DNA from: [Clostridium] polysaccharolyticum
Lineage (GTDB): Bacteria; Bacillota; Clostridia; Lachnospirales; Lachnospiraceae
Direction: 5' to 3'
DNA: 64,000 nucleotides
NCBI RefSeq assembly: GCF_900111595.1
Contig: NZ_FOHN01000002.1
Span: forward strand, 176,974 to 240,973
Shown: positions 7,812 through 16,804 of the stretch, piece by piece
How positions within the stretch are numbered: position 1 is the stretch's first letter
How the letters are laid out: every line of letters begins with the position of its first letter
Program-made: the position numbers and the translations under genes
Notes under the pieces: generated by a model
The model's database searches: none
Seen by the model: only the letters and a program-made list of their open reading frames with translations
Told to the model about the DNA's origin: nothing

Positions 7812-9065
7812 CTATTTCATTTTTTCTGGATCATAAATTTCATGAGGAACATAAGCACGTACAAATATTCCATTTTCCAGATACTTTTCCTCTAAAAGCT
7901 GGCCATATTTACGAATTCGCTGAATTTCCCCTGCATCATTATAAGAAAAAACTTTTTCAATATAGACTTTGCTTTCCTTTAAGATTTTCTCTATAATCTC
8001 CAGCAATTCTCCTAAGCCATCTCCCTGCTTTGCAGATATTTTTACTGTATAATCTGCTCTGACATCTTTTAGAGTAACTTCTTCCTCTAATTTATCCTGC
8101 TTATTAAAGGCGGTAACAAACATTTTATCTTTTACTCCCAGATTGTCTAATGTTTCATATACCGTTTCCATCTGTCTAACAACAGCTCTGTTTGAAGCAT
8201 CTGCCACATGCAAAATAATATCTGCATACTTTGCTTCCTCTAATGTGCTGCGAAATGCATTTATCAGGTGATGAGGAAGCTTTCTGATAAAACCAACGGT
8301 ATCCGTTAACAGAATCTGCTGTCCACTTTCTAATTCCAGATTACGTGTAGCAGGATCTAATGTGGCAAACAGCTTATCCTCCTCTAGCACGCTGGCATCT
8401 GTCAAGGTATTAAGCAGTGTGGATTTTCCTGCGTTTGTATATCCAACAATTGAGACAATTGGTATCGGATTCTTAGTCCTCTGCTTACGGAGTGTATCAC
8501 GGTTTTTCTTTACCTGATCCAGCTCTTTATTCAACTTTGCAATTCTGTCCCGAATCAGACGTCTGTCCACTTCCAGCTTTTTCTCGCCAGGTCCTCTAGT
8601 ACCGATTCCACCGCCAAGTCTGGATAAAGAATGTCCCAAACCAGCCAGTCTGGAAGAACGGTACTTTAACTGTGCCATCTCAACTTGGATTTTTCCTTCT
8701 CTTGTGCTTGCTCGCTGAGCAAAAATATCAAGAATCATAACGGTTCTGTCAATTACTTTTGTCTCAAGTTCCTCTTCAAGATTCTTTAACTGTGCAGGGG
8801 ATAATTCATCATCACATACAATTCCCGTAGCTTCATATTCGTATATCATCCCCTTCAGTTCCTCGATCTTTCCTTTTCCAATGTAAGTACCAGGATGAAC
8901 ACTTTCTCTATTTTGGTAGATTTTAGCTACTGTAATTGCTCCAGCCGTTTTTGCTAATTCTTCCAACTCATCTAAGCATTCCTGTGTTTCTTTTTCGTCA
9001 CCCGTGCAAACACTGACTAAAATCACACGTTCTTCTTCGTCTTTTACATCATAAAACTCTGTCAT
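7812..9065 (-). CDS. hflX: GTPase HflX, ribosome-associated
   Basis: A 417-residue HflX-family GTPase, which in characterised bacteria binds and splits stalled or stressed ribosomes. An N-terminal HflX domain is followed by the glycine-rich linker signature GGGIGTRGPGE (about 151-161), a coiled-coil region, then the G domain. It has G1 GYTNAGKST (about 208-216), the LFATLDPATR switch, G3 DTVGF and G4 NKQD. Length and motifs are normal, with no sign of damage. It lies 15 bp downstream of a TPR-protein gene on the same strand and is probably co-transcribed with it from the promoter near 10341-10369. Confidence 0.95.
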   Translation of the reverse strand: MTEFYDVKDEEERVILVSVCTGDEKETQECLDELEELAKTAGAITVAKIYQNRESVHPGTYIGKGKIEELKGMIYEYEATGIVCDDELSPAQLKNLEEELETKVIDRTVMILDIFAQRASTREGKIQVEMAQLKYRSSRLAGLGHSLSRLGGGIGTRGPGEKKLEVDRRLIRDRIAKLNKELDQVKKNRDTLRKQRTKNPIPIVSIVGYTNAGKSTLLNTLTDASVLEEDKLFATLDPATRNLELESGQQILLTDTVGFIRKLPHHLINAFRSTLEEAKYADIILHVADASNRAVVRQMETVYETLDNLGVKDKMFVTAFNKQDKLEEEVTLKDVRADYTVKISAKQGDGLGELLEIIEKILKESKVYIEKVFSYNDAGEIQRIRKYGQLLEEKYLENGIFVRAYVPHEIYDPEKMK

Positions 9066-9080
9066 TCTATTTTCACCATT

Positions 9081-10301
9081 CTACTTTCTATTCAACCTTG
9101 TTTTTATAAACTCCACTTCCCGAATGATTTCCTGGTCATCTGGAAAATCAGTGAGGTATTCTGTGGCAATATCATATGCCTTGTCAAAATCTGATAGATA
9201 CTCATATACTGCTATCTGGTTTTTCTTTAGGATTCTTGTCCATTTCACTTCATTACAAGAAATTCCGTCTGAAAAACAGTTCAATGCTCTTTCATAATCC
9301 TTAACAAGCATAGCACATCTTCCTAACATTTCATACGCCTCTGCCAGATGCTCAGCATGTTCCGTTGAAACGTAGCTATTTAAATAGGTAGAAACTTTTT
9401 CAAATTCCTCCTCCGAAAAAGCAATCTTCGCAAGATAAAAGTATGCTTCTGTCTGTTTTTCTTCCACAAGTTTCTGCAGGCTTTCCACTGCCTCATCCGT
9501 AATTCCATAAAAGTAATACTGGACAATTGCATATTTGAGCTTTTCATCTAATGTGACTGGCTTTACCTTTAATGCCGCCTGCAGATAAGAATCCGCCTTT
9601 TCCTCTTGTTCTTCCCTTGCTAATAGTGTATATGCTCCTAAGTAAGCGTCAAAATTCCTGCTGTTCTTTTCAATAACATAATCATAATCTTCCAGAGCGT
9701 CATCAACCCTGTTTCCCTCTGCTTTCGCATAGGCACGTTTCAGATAACTATCATCACTATACTTTTCATTTTTTATTATATGTGTATACACCTCTACTGC
9801 ATTTTCAAAGTGGCCTAAATGCAATTGTGCATCTGCCTTGTATTTTAATATATCCAGATTTAAATATTCTAATGCATCTATTTTTAATGCTTTGTCGAAA
9901 TTTATTATCGAATTTTCGTAATTTTTGGCAAAAAAATAACAGATTCCAATGCCCCGATATGCCTTTTTATTTCTTTTAGCTGCTTTTGAGGTATTTTTCT
10001 TTGAAATTCCTTTGTCGAATTCTTTCAAAGCATCTTCATATTCACCATTCCCTGCCAGTGCCAGACCATAAACAATCCGGTATTCTTTGTTGGATGGTTC
10101 TCTCTTTGTTGCCTTTTGCAGACATTCTGCTGCTGTCTGGTACAGTTCTTTTCTTATGGCTCGTTTTCCTTTTTGGTAAGATAAATACCCTCTATTCATA
10201 ACCAGAAAAACGGATGTTAAAACCAGAAAAAACAGAAACATTACCAGCAAAACATCCAGTATTCTATTTCTCCTATATCTGCGTCTATTTCGTCTATACA
10301 T
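9081..10301 (-). CDS. Membrane-anchored TPR-repeat protein
   Basis: A 406-residue protein. A very basic start (MYRRNRRRYRRNR) precedes one membrane helix at about residues 14-36, giving an N-in, C-out anchor by the positive-inside rule. The remainder is helical repeats with TPR periodicity, for example 'AAECLQKATKREPSNKEY', 'ALKEFDKGI', 'SIINFDKALKIDALEY' and 'ALNCFSDGI', about eight to ten repeats in all. TPR arrays mediate protein-protein contacts; no enzymatic domain is visible and the partner is unknown. It leads the hflX transcription unit. GGAG precedes the ATG at suitable distance. Confidence 0.85.
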   Translation of the reverse strand: MYRRNRRRYRRNRILDVLLVMFLFFLVLTSVFLVMNRGYLSYQKGKRAIRKELYQTAAECLQKATKREPSNKEYRIVYGLALAGNGEYEDALKEFDKGISKKNTSKAAKRNKKAYRGIGICYFFAKNYENSIINFDKALKIDALEYLNLDILKYKADAQLHLGHFENAVEVYTHIIKNEKYSDDSYLKRAYAKAEGNRVDDALEDYDYVIEKNSRNFDAYLGAYTLLAREEQEEKADSYLQAALKVKPVTLDEKLKYAIVQYYFYGITDEAVESLQKLVEEKQTEAYFYLAKIAFSEEEFEKVSTYLNSYVSTEHAEHLAEAYEMLGRCAMLVKDYERALNCFSDGISCNEVKWTRILKKNQIAVYEYLSDFDKAYDIATEYLTDFPDDQEIIREVEFIKTRLNRK

Positions 10302-10340
10302 TTTTTCTCCATTCCACTTCCTTATTAGACTTTAATACCC

Positions 10341-10369
10341 ATTATAAGGAATTTGCCTAAAAAATGCAA
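10341..10369 (-). promoter_or_regulatory. Promoter of the TPR-hflX unit
   Basis: Minus-strand TTGCAT (10364-10369; alternatively the overlapping TTTGCA) and a perfect TATAAT (10341-10346) are 17 nt apart, 40 bp before the start codon. Confidence 0.6.
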
Positions 10370-10429
10370 ACAAAATACGGATTAATTACTTACTTTCCCT
10401 AAAACAATGTGTACATTTTTCATTATTCT

Positions 10430-10447
10430 TTGTTGCATTTTTAACAA
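10430..10447 (+). promoter_or_regulatory. Rex-type operator at the butyrate operon promoter
   Basis: TTGTTGCATTTTTAACAA matches the clostridial Rex consensus TTGTTAA-N4-TTAACAA at 12 of 14 defined positions, and the outer T/A pair extends the symmetry. Rex is the NADH/NAD+-sensing repressor known to control thl/crt/bcd genes in clostridia. The site overlaps a plausible promoter with -35 TTGCAT at 10433-10438 and, 17 nt on, an extended -10 TGATAAGAT at 10453-10461, so binding would block RNA polymerase when NADH is low. rex is not in the window. Confidence 0.7.
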
Positions 10448-10452
10448 AGTTG

Positions 10453-10461
10453 TGATAAGAT
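10453..10461 (+). promoter_or_regulatory. Probable extended -10 of the butyrate operon
   Basis: The TG-N-TAAGAT element is spaced 17 nt from TTGCAT (10433-10438). It implies a leader of about 130 nt before thl, within which short hairpins (for example AAAAGC/GCTTTT near 10473-10489) can form. The -35 match is weak, so the exact start is uncertain. Confidence 0.45.
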
Positions 10462-10599
10462 TAACACATGGTAAAAGCTTTAGCTTTTCAGTACATATTA
10501 GAATGACGAATTTACAATTAAATACTGTAAAACAGTTGTTGAAACTGTAAAGCTGCTTACAAAACATATTTCGAATAAGTGGAAATGGAGGATTCATTT

Positions 10600-11781
10600 A
10601 TGTCTAAAAAAGTTGTTTTAGCAGGCGCTTGCCGTACTGCAATCGGTAAAATGGGTGGAGCTCTTAGCAATACTCCTGCACCAGAATTAGGTGCTATTGT
10701 AATCAAAGAAGCTCTTAACAGAGCTGGTGTAGCACCAGAAGCTGTTGATCAGGTATTAATGGGTTGTGTTATTCAGGCTGGACAAGGCCAGAACGTTGCT
10801 CGTCAGGCTTCTATCAAAGCAGGCCTTCCTATTGAAGTCCCAGCTGTTACTTTAAATGTTGTTTGTGGTTCTGGCTTAAATTGTGTAAACACTGCTGCTG
10901 CAATGATTATGTCAGGTGAAGCGGATATCGTCGTTGCTGGTGGTATGGAAAATATGTCTATGGCTCCATATGCATTAAAGAATGCTCGTTATGGTTACCG
11001 TATGGGTAATGCTCCAATGGTGGATACTATGGTAAACGATGCATTATGGGATGCATTCAATGACTATCATATGGGTATCACTGCTGAAAACGTATGTGAA
11101 AAATATGGTATCACAAGAGAAGAATTAGATGAGTTCTCAGCTGTCAGCCAACAGAAAGCTGAAAAAGCTATTGCTGACGGAAAATTCAAAGATGAAATCG
11201 TTCCTGTTCCTGTCAAAGTGAAAAAAGAAACTGTTATGTTTGATACAGACGAAGGTCCTCGTCCTGGCACAACAGCTGAAAGCCTTGCAAGATTAAAACC
11301 AGCTTTCAAGAAAGACGGTATCGTAACTGCCGGCAACGCTTCCGGTATTAATGACGGTGCTGCTGCTATCGTTGTCATGAGCGAAGAAAAAGCAAAAGAA
11401 CTTGGCGTTACACCAATGGCTACTTGGGTTGCAGGTGCTCTTGGCGGTGTAGATCCTTCTATTATGGGTGTTGGACCAGTTGCTTCTACTAAGAAAGTAT
11501 TAGCTAAAACTGGCATGAGCATTGATGATTTCGATTTAATCGAAGCAAACGAAGCGTTCGCTGCTCAGTCAATTGCCGTAGGAAGAGATTTAGGATTTGA
11601 TTTATCCAAATTAAATGTAAACGGTGGTGCTATCGCACTTGGACACCCAGTTGGTGCTTCCGGATGCCGTATCTTAGTTACATTGCTTCACGAAATGCAG
11701 AAACGTGATGCTAAAACCGGTTTAGCTACCCTTTGCATCGGTGGCGGAATGGGCTGCTCTGCAATCGTTAAAAGAGATTAA
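10600..11781 (+). CDS. thl: Acetyl-CoA C-acetyltransferase (thiolase)
   Basis: A 393-residue thiolase condensing two acetyl-CoA to acetoacetyl-CoA, the first step of butyrate formation. The catalytic cysteine lies in [11 protein letters not shown], the histidine in GHPVGASG and the second cysteine in [11 protein letters not shown] set the start at 10600 (MSKKVVLAG) because GGAGG lies 8 nt before it; an in-frame upstream ATG at 10579 lacks this support. It is the first gene of thl-crt-hbd-bcd-etfB-etfA and sits behind a Rex-type operator. A hairpin follows in the gap to crt. Codon use is optimal and even, as expected for a highly expressed gene. Confidence 0.97.
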   Translation: MSKKVVLAGACRTAIGKMGGALSNTPAPELGAIVIKEALNRAGVAPEAVDQVLMGCVIQAGQGQNVARQASIKAGLPIEVPAVTLNVVCGSGLNCVNTAAAMIMSGEADIVVAGGMENMSMAPYALKNARYGYRMGNAPMVDTMVNDALWDAFNDYHMGITAENVCEKYGITREELDEFSAVSQQKAEKAIADGKFKDEIVPVPVKVKKETVMFDTDEGPRPGTTAESLARLKPAFKKDGIVTAGNASGINDGAAAIVVMSEEKAKELGVTPMATWVAGALGGVDPSIMGVGPVASTKKVLAKTGMSIDDFDLIEANEAFAAQSIAVGRDLGFDLSKLNVNGGAIALGHPVGASGCRILVTLLHEMQKRDAKTGLATLCIGGGMGCSAIVKRD

Positions 11782-11801
11782 TGAAACATTAATGTATTTT
11801 G

Positions 11802-11838
11802 TGGACAGGAAACAAAACATAAGCTGAGTTCCTGTCCA
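11802..11838 (+). other. Intercistronic hairpin, thl-crt
   Basis: A perfect 10-bp inverted repeat, TGGACAGGAA (11802-11811) with TTCCTGTCCA (11829-11838), lies in the 102-bp gap. There is no T run after it, so it looks like an mRNA processing or stability element and not a terminator. Confidence 0.55.
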
Positions 11839-11883
11839 TGCAATAAAATATTACTGTATGGAAATGTTGAAAGGAGAACCAAC

Positions 11884-12660
11884 ATGGAATTTATTACATA
11901 CGAACAGGAAGGATTCGTTGGCATAATCACAATCAATCGTCCTAAGGCTCTTAATGCATTAAATAGCCAGGTTTTAAAAGAAATTGATGCTGCTTTAGAT
12001 GCAGTTGATTTAGAAACAACCAGATGCTTGATTTTAACAGGTGCTGGTGAAAAATCATTTGTAGCTGGTGCTGATATTGGTGAAATGAGCACATTAACAA
12101 AAGCAGAAGGCGAAGCGTTCGGCAAAACCGGTAATGATGTGTTCCGTAAATTAGAAACTTTCCCAATTCCTGTTATTGCTGCTGTCAATGGTTTTGCTTT
12201 AGGTGGCGGATGTGAAATTTCTATGAGCTGTGATATCCGTTTATGCTCTGACAATGCTGTATTTGGCCAGCCAGAAGTAGGTTTAGGAATCACTCCTGGA
12301 TTTGGTGGTACCCAAAGACTTGCTCGTCTTGTAGGTGCTGGCAAAGCAAAAGAAATGATCTATACTGCCTTTAACATTAAAGCAGACGAAGCTTACCGTA
12401 TTGGTTTAGTAAATGCGGTTTATCCACAGGCTGAATTAATGGAAGCTGCTAAGAAAATGGCTGCCAAGATTTCCAAGAACGCTCCGATTGCTGTTCGTGC
12501 CTGCAAAAAAGCCATCAATGAAGGTTTAGATGCTGATATGGATCAGGCTATTGTAATTGAAGAAAAGCTATTCGGAAGCTGCTTTGAAACAGAAGATCAG
12601 AAAGATGGCATGGCTGCTTTCTTAAACAAAGAAAAAGTCAGCGGATTTAAAAATAAATAA
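11884..12660 (+). CDS. crt: 3-hydroxybutyryl-CoA dehydratase (crotonase)
   Basis: A 258-residue enoyl-CoA hydratase/isomerase-fold enzyme that dehydrates 3-hydroxybutyryl-CoA to crotonyl-CoA. The oxyanion-hole segments are visible: AGADIGEM near residues 62-69 and the GGGCEISMSCDIR stretch near 108-120, with the catalytic glutamates in GGGCE and QPEVGLGITPG. AAAGGAGAA precedes the ATG. It is the second gene of the butyrate operon; in pathway order it acts after hbd, although the gene lies before it. A small hairpin follows its stop codon. Confidence 0.96.
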   Translation: MEFITYEQEGFVGIITINRPKALNALNSQVLKEIDAALDAVDLETTRCLILTGAGEKSFVAGADIGEMSTLTKAEGEAFGKTGNDVFRKLETFPIPVIAAVNGFALGGGCEISMSCDIRLCSDNAVFGQPEVGLGITPGFGGTQRLARLVGAGKAKEMIYTAFNIKADEAYRIGLVNAVYPQAELMEAAKKMAAKISKNAPIAVRACKKAINEGLDADMDQAIVIEEKLFGSCFETEDQKDGMAAFLNKEKVSGFKNK

Positions 12661-12685
12661 AACCAGATGCAAAGTACCTGGTTCT
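12661..12685 (+). other. Intercistronic hairpin, crt-hbd
   Basis: AACCAG and CTGGTT arms directly follow the crt stop codon in the 79-bp gap to hbd, without a T run. It is the smallest of the three junction hairpins in this operon. Confidence 0.4.
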
Positions 12686-12739
12686 AGGAATAAATTGTTT
12701 TTACTACAATTTTAACATTATTTTTAGGAGGATGAATCA

Positions 12740-13579
12740 ATGAAGGTTGGTATTATTGGTGCAGGAACTATGGGTTCCGGTATTGCTCAGGCATTTGCCC
12801 AGACAGAAGGCTACGAAGTTTTCTTATGTGACATTAATGAAGAATTTGCTGCAAACGGCAAAAAGAAAATTGCAAAAGGTTTTGAAAAACGTATTGCAAA
12901 AGGAAAAATGACTCAGGAAGCTGCTGATGCTATTCTTAACAAAATTACAACAGGTGTAAAAACAATCTGTACAGACTGTGATTTAGTTGTAGAAGCTGCT
13001 CTTGAAGTTATGGACATCAAAAAACAGACTTTCAAAGAATTACAGGATATCTGTAAACCAGATTGTATCTTCGCTACAAATACATCTTCTCTTTCCATTA
13101 CAGAAATCGGTGCAGGAATTGACAGACCAGTTATTGGCATGCATTTCTTTAACCCAGCTCCTGTCATGAAATTAGTTGAAGTTATCCGTGGTGAAAACAC
13201 AACAGATGAAGTAACAGCAAAAGTTATCGCAATTGCTGAAGAAATTGGCAAAACTCCTGTTGAAGTAAAAGAAGCTGCTGGTTTCGTAGTAAACAGAATC
13301 TTAATCCCAATGATCAACGAAGCTGTTGGTATCTATGCTGATGGTACTGCTTCTGTTGAAGGCATTGATGCTGCTATGAAATTAGGTGCTAACCACCCAA
13401 TGGGACCTTTAGCATTAGGCGACTTAGTTGGTCTTGACATCTGCTTGGCTATTATGGAAGTATTACAGGCTGAAACAGGAGATCCTAAATACCGTCCTCA
13501 CCCATTGTTAAGAAAAATGGTTCGTGCTGGAAAATTAGGTATGAAAACAGGTAAAGGATTCTACGATTATTCTAAATAA
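12740..13579 (+). CDS. hbd: 3-hydroxybutyryl-CoA dehydrogenase
   Basis: A 279-residue NAD(P)H-dependent dehydrogenase reducing acetoacetyl-CoA to (S)-3-hydroxybutyryl-CoA. The N-terminal Rossmann motif [14 protein letters not shown], the catalytic region [15 protein letters not shown] (histidine near 138) and the C-terminal domain with [16 protein letters not shown] are intact. The length is the usual one for stand-alone bacterial Hbd. AGGAGGATGAATCA precedes the ATG. It sits between crt and bcd in the operon, with hairpins in both gaps. Confidence 0.97.
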   Translation: MKVGIIGAGTMGSGIAQAFAQTEGYEVFLCDINEEFAANGKKKIAKGFEKRIAKGKMTQEAADAILNKITTGVKTICTDCDLVVEAALEVMDIKKQTFKELQDICKPDCIFATNTSSLSITEIGAGIDRPVIGMHFFNPAPVMKLVEVIRGENTTDEVTAKVIAIAEEIGKTPVEVKEAAGFVVNRILIPMINEAVGIYADGTASVEGIDAAMKLGANHPMGPLALGDLVGLDICLAIMEVLQAETGDPKYRPHPLLRKMVRAGKLGMKTGKGFYDYSK

Positions 13580-13598
13580 TATCGTTGTATAAAAGGTT

Positions 13599-13626
13599 TA
13601 CGCCAGGGTGCTTGCATTCTGGCGTA
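13599..13626 (+). other. Intercistronic hairpin, hbd-bcd
   Basis: TACGCCAG (13599-13606) pairs with CTGGCGTA (13619-13626) in the 89-bp gap. No T run follows, so complete termination is unlikely. Confidence 0.5.
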
Positions 13627-13668
13627 CTTGAATCAATAGAATAATGATAAAAATATGGAGGAATTGAC

Positions 13669-14823
13669 ATGGATTTTACATTAAGTAAAGAGCATGAAAT
13701 GGCAAGAACATTGTTCAGAGATTTCGCTCAAAATGAAGTAAAACCTCTTGCTCAAGAGGTAGACGAAACAGAACATTTTCCAAGTGGAACTGTTGACAAA
13801 ATGAAAAAATTAGGTTTCATGGGTATTCCTGTACCAAAGGAATACGGTGGACAAGGCTGTGATCCTTTAACATACATTATGTGTGTAGAAGAATTATCTA
13901 AAGTTTGCGGTACTACTGGTGTTATCGTATCTGCTCATACTTCTCTTTGTGCAGATCCTATCTTAACTTATGGTACCGAAGAACAGAAACAGAAATTCTT
14001 AGTTCCTTTAGCAAATGGCACAAAATTAGGTGCTTTCGCTTTAACAGAACCAGGTGCTGGTACTGATGCCCAGGGTGCTCAGACAAAAGCTGTTTTAGAT
14101 GGTGACGAATGGGTACTTAATGGTTCTAAATGCTTTATCACCAATGGTAAAGAAGCGGATGTTTATATCGTTATCGCTATCACAGATGTTCAGGTTGATG
14201 CGAAGGGAAGAAAGAAAAAATCCTTCTCTGCATTTATCGTAGAAAAAGACACACCAGGATTTACATTTGGTGTAAAAGAAAAGAAAATGGGTATCCGTGG
14301 TTCCGCTACTTATGAATTAATTTTCCAGGACTGCAGAATCCCTAAAGATAATTTATTAGGAAAACAGGGCAAAGGTTTTGCGATTGCTATGCACACACTT
14401 GATGGCGGACGTATTGGTATCGCTGCCCAGGCTCTTGGTATTGCAGAAGGTGCTTTAGAAGCAACGGTTGCATATGTAAAAGAAAGAAAACAGTTTGGCC
14501 GTACTTTAAGTGCATTCCAGAATACACAATTTGAATTAGCTAACATGGCAACCAAAGTAGAAGCTGCTAAAATGCTGGTTTATAAAGCTGCTATGGCAAA
14601 AGCTACACAGAAAGTTTACTCTGTAGAAGCTGCTAAAGCGAAATTATTTGCTGCTGAAGTTGCTATGGAAGTAACAACAAAAGCAGTTCAGCTTCATGGT
14701 GGTTACGGTTATACCAGAGAGTATGACGTAGAACGTATGATGCGTGATGCTAAGATTACTGAAATCTACGAAGGAACTTCTGAAGTTCAGCGTATGGTTA
14801 TTTCCGGTAACTTATTAAAATAA
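13669..14823 (+). CDS. bcd: Butyryl-CoA dehydrogenase
   Basis: A 384-residue acyl-CoA dehydrogenase reducing crotonyl-CoA to butyryl-CoA, in complex with EtfAB encoded next to it. The FAD-binding signatures [14 protein letters not shown] and [16 protein letters not shown] are clear, and the C-terminal [14 protein letters not shown] carries the catalytic glutamate region expected for short-chain enzymes. In clostridia the Bcd-Etf complex couples crotonyl-CoA reduction to ferredoxin reduction by electron bifurcation. GGAGGAATTGAC precedes the ATG. Length and context leave little doubt. Confidence 0.97.
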   Translation: MDFTLSKEHEMARTLFRDFAQNEVKPLAQEVDETEHFPSGTVDKMKKLGFMGIPVPKEYGGQGCDPLTYIMCVEELSKVCGTTGVIVSAHTSLCADPILTYGTEEQKQKFLVPLANGTKLGAFALTEPGAGTDAQGAQTKAVLDGDEWVLNGSKCFITNGKEADVYIVIAITDVQVDAKGRKKKSFSAFIVEKDTPGFTFGVKEKKMGIRGSATYELIFQDCRIPKDNLLGKQGKGFAIAMHTLDGGRIGIAAQALGIAEGALEATVAYVKERKQFGRTLSAFQNTQFELANMATKVEAAKMLVYKAAMAKATQKVYSVEAAKAKLFAAEVAMEVTTKAVQLHGGYGYTREYDVERMMRDAKITEIYEGTSEVQRMVISGNLLK

Positions 14824-14865
14824 TTCTATCGATCCAGATAAAACATTATAAGGAGTGAATACAGA

Positions 14866-15654
14866 GTGAATATTATAGTATGTATTAAACAAGTTCCAGA
14901 TACAAACGAAGTAAAATTAGACCCTGTAAAAGGTACTCTTATCCGTGATGGCGTACCTAGTATCATCAACCCAGATGATAAAGCAGGTTTGGAGGCTGCT
15001 CTTCAAATAAAAGAACAGACAGGTGCTACTATCAAAGTAGTTTCCATGGGACCTCCTCAAGCTGATGCTGCTTTAAGAGAAGCTTTAGCTATGGGTGCCG
15101 ATGAAGCTTATTTAATTTCTGACCGTGCATTCGGTGGTGCTGATACATTAGCTACCTCTTATACCGTTGCTGCTGGTATCAAAAAAGTTGGTGACTATGA
15201 CATGATTATCACTGGCCGTCAGGCTATTGATGGGGATACTGCTCAGGTTGGTCCTCAAATTGCTGAATGGTTAGGAATCCCTAATGTATCCTATGCGGAA
15301 GACATTAAAGTAGAAGGAAATACCGTTGTTGTAAAACGTCAGTATGATGACAGATACCACACTGTAAAAGTTGAAATGCCTTGCTTAATTACAGCTCTTG
15401 GCGAAATGAATACACCTCGTTATATGACTCCAGGTGGAATCTTTGATGCTTACAGAGAAAAAGAAGTTACTGTTATCACACGTGCAGATGTGGATGCGGA
15501 TGATGAGTTCCTTGGCTTAAAAGGTTCCCCTACAAACGTAGCTAAATCTTTCCCTAAGCAGTTAAAACCAGCTGGTGTTAAAGAAGAAGGTTTAGAACCA
15601 GATGCTGCAGCTGATTATATCTTTGCTAAATTGAAAGAAAAATTCATTATCTAA
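14866..15654 (+). CDS. etfB: Electron transfer flavoprotein, beta subunit
   Basis: A 262-residue EtfB. It starts with MNIIVCIKQVPDTNEVKLDP and contains the ETF-beta core with TGRQAIDGDTAQVGPQIAEW. The start codon is GTG at 14866, preceded by AAGGAG. It is the FAD-binding partner in the Bcd-EtfAB bifurcating complex, taking electrons from NADH and splitting them between crotonyl-CoA and ferredoxin. Its stop lies 23 bp before the chosen start of etfA, so the two are probably coupled. Confidence 0.96.
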   Translation: MNIIVCIKQVPDTNEVKLDPVKGTLIRDGVPSIINPDDKAGLEAALQIKEQTGATIKVVSMGPPQADAALREALAMGADEAYLISDRAFGGADTLATSYTVAAGIKKVGDYDMIITGRQAIDGDTAQVGPQIAEWLGIPNVSYAEDIKVEGNTVVVKRQYDDRYHTVKVEMPCLITALGEMNTPRYMTPGGIFDAYREKEVTVITRADVDADDEFLGLKGSPTNVAKSFPKQLKPAGVKEEGLEPDAAADYIFAKLKEKFII

Positions 15655-15677
15655 TGAAAGGAAAAGAGGTAAAAATC

Positions 15678-16706
15678 ATGAGTATACAAGATTATAAAGG
15701 CGTATTTGTCTTCGCTCAGCAGTTAGATAATACAGTATCTGGCGTATCTTTTGAATTAATTGGAAAAGCAAAAGAACTTGCTGCTGACTTAAATACAGAT
15801 GTAACTGCAGTTGTTCTTGGTGAAGGTGTAAGAGGCTTAGCTGATGAACTTGGTGCATACGGTGCTGATAAAGTTATCGTTGTGGATAACCCAGCTTTAA
15901 AAGAGTATACAACAGAACCTTATACACAGGCTATGACAGCTGTAATTGAAGCATTCAAACCAGAAATCATCCTTTACGGTGCTACTGCGATCGGACGTGA
16001 CCTTGCTCCTCGTGTATCCGCAAGAGTAAAATCCGGTTTAACTGCTGACTGTACAAAACTTGAAATCGATCCAGAAGCAGATGCAGACAGTGGATTACAT
16101 AACTTGAGAATGACACGTCCTGCATTCGGTGGCAACATCATGGCAACAATTCTTATTAAAACAAGAAGACCTCAGATGGCTACTGTTCGTCCAGGTGTTA
16201 TGCAGAAACTGGAAAAAGATGCTTCTAAGAAAGCAGAAGTAATCGAATTCAACCCAGCACTTGAAAAGAACAACAAATATGTAACCGTTGAAGAAGTTGT
16301 AAAGAAAGTTGCTGGCAAAAAAGATATTATGGATGCTAAGATCTTAGTATCTGGTGGACGTGGTGTCGGAAGCAAAGAAAACTTCAAACTTCTTGAAGAT
16401 CTTGCAGAAGCTCTTGACGGAACCGTTTCCTGTTCCCGTGCTGCTGTTGATAATGGCTGGTGCGAAAAAGATCAGCAGGTTGGCCAGACTGGTAAAACAG
16501 TTCGTCCAAACGTATACTTTGCTATCGGTATCTCCGGTGCTATTCAGCATTTAGCTGGTATGGAAGAATCCGATATCATCATTGCAATCAACAAAGATGA
16601 ATCTGCTCCTATCTTTGATGTAGCAGATTACGGTATTGTTGGTGACTTAAATAAAATCTTACCTCAGCTGACTGAGAAGATTAAAGCTGACAAGGCTAGT
16701 AAGTAA
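15678..16706 (+). CDS. etfA: Electron transfer flavoprotein, alpha subunit
   Basis: A 342-residue EtfA, the last gene of the butyrate operon. The N-terminal alpha/beta domain is followed by the C-terminal FAD domain with SGGRGVGSKENF, SRAAVDNGW and the GISGAIQHLAGM signature. I prefer the ATG at 15678 (MSIQDYKG) to the earlier ATG overlapping the etfB stop, because AGGAAAAGAGG lies about 8 nt before it and EtfA proteins begin near this point. A strong terminator lies 24 bp after the stop. Confidence 0.96.
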   Translation: MSIQDYKGVFVFAQQLDNTVSGVSFELIGKAKELAADLNTDVTAVVLGEGVRGLADELGAYGADKVIVVDNPALKEYTTEPYTQAMTAVIEAFKPEIILYGATAIGRDLAPRVSARVKSGLTADCTKLEIDPEADADSGLHNLRMTRPAFGGNIMATILIKTRRPQMATVRPGVMQKLEKDASKKAEVIEFNPALEKNNKYVTVEEVVKKVAGKKDIMDAKILVSGGRGVGSKENFKLLEDLAEALDGTVSCSRAAVDNGWCEKDQQVGQTGKTVRPNVYFAIGISGAIQHLAGMEESDIIIAINKDESAPIFDVADYGIVGDLNKILPQLTEKIKADKASK

Positions 16707-16729
16707 TTCATTACTAGTTTTATATAGGA

Positions 16730-16764
16730 AAGAAGCACTGGACGGCCGCCAGTGCTTCTTTTTT
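16730..16764 (+). terminator. Terminator of the butyrate operon
   Basis: A perfect 12-bp stem, AAGAAGCACTGG (16730-16741) with CCAGTGCTTCTT (16749-16760), has a GC-rich loop and is followed by a T run. It is a strong intrinsic terminator, and by symmetry may also act on the opposing transcript ending at 16805. Confidence 0.9.
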
Positions 16765-16804
16765 ATACTCTTTACTGCCCTATGCTTTTTTATTTCTATA
16801 TCCC

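Noticed and set aside
11778..12344. 188-residue open frame antisense to crt, and similar long antisense frames in thl, hbd, FeoB, ClpC and SulP regions
   Set aside because: They lie wholly inside well-supported genes on the other strand, have no ribosome binding site or recognisable family, and follow from the codon bias of the real genes.
16730..16764. GC-rich string in the etfA terminator that looks somewhat like a cloning-vector polylinker
   Set aside because: It is the loop and stem of a symmetric terminator in a natural position; flanking sequence is continuous and normal, so vector contamination is unlikely.
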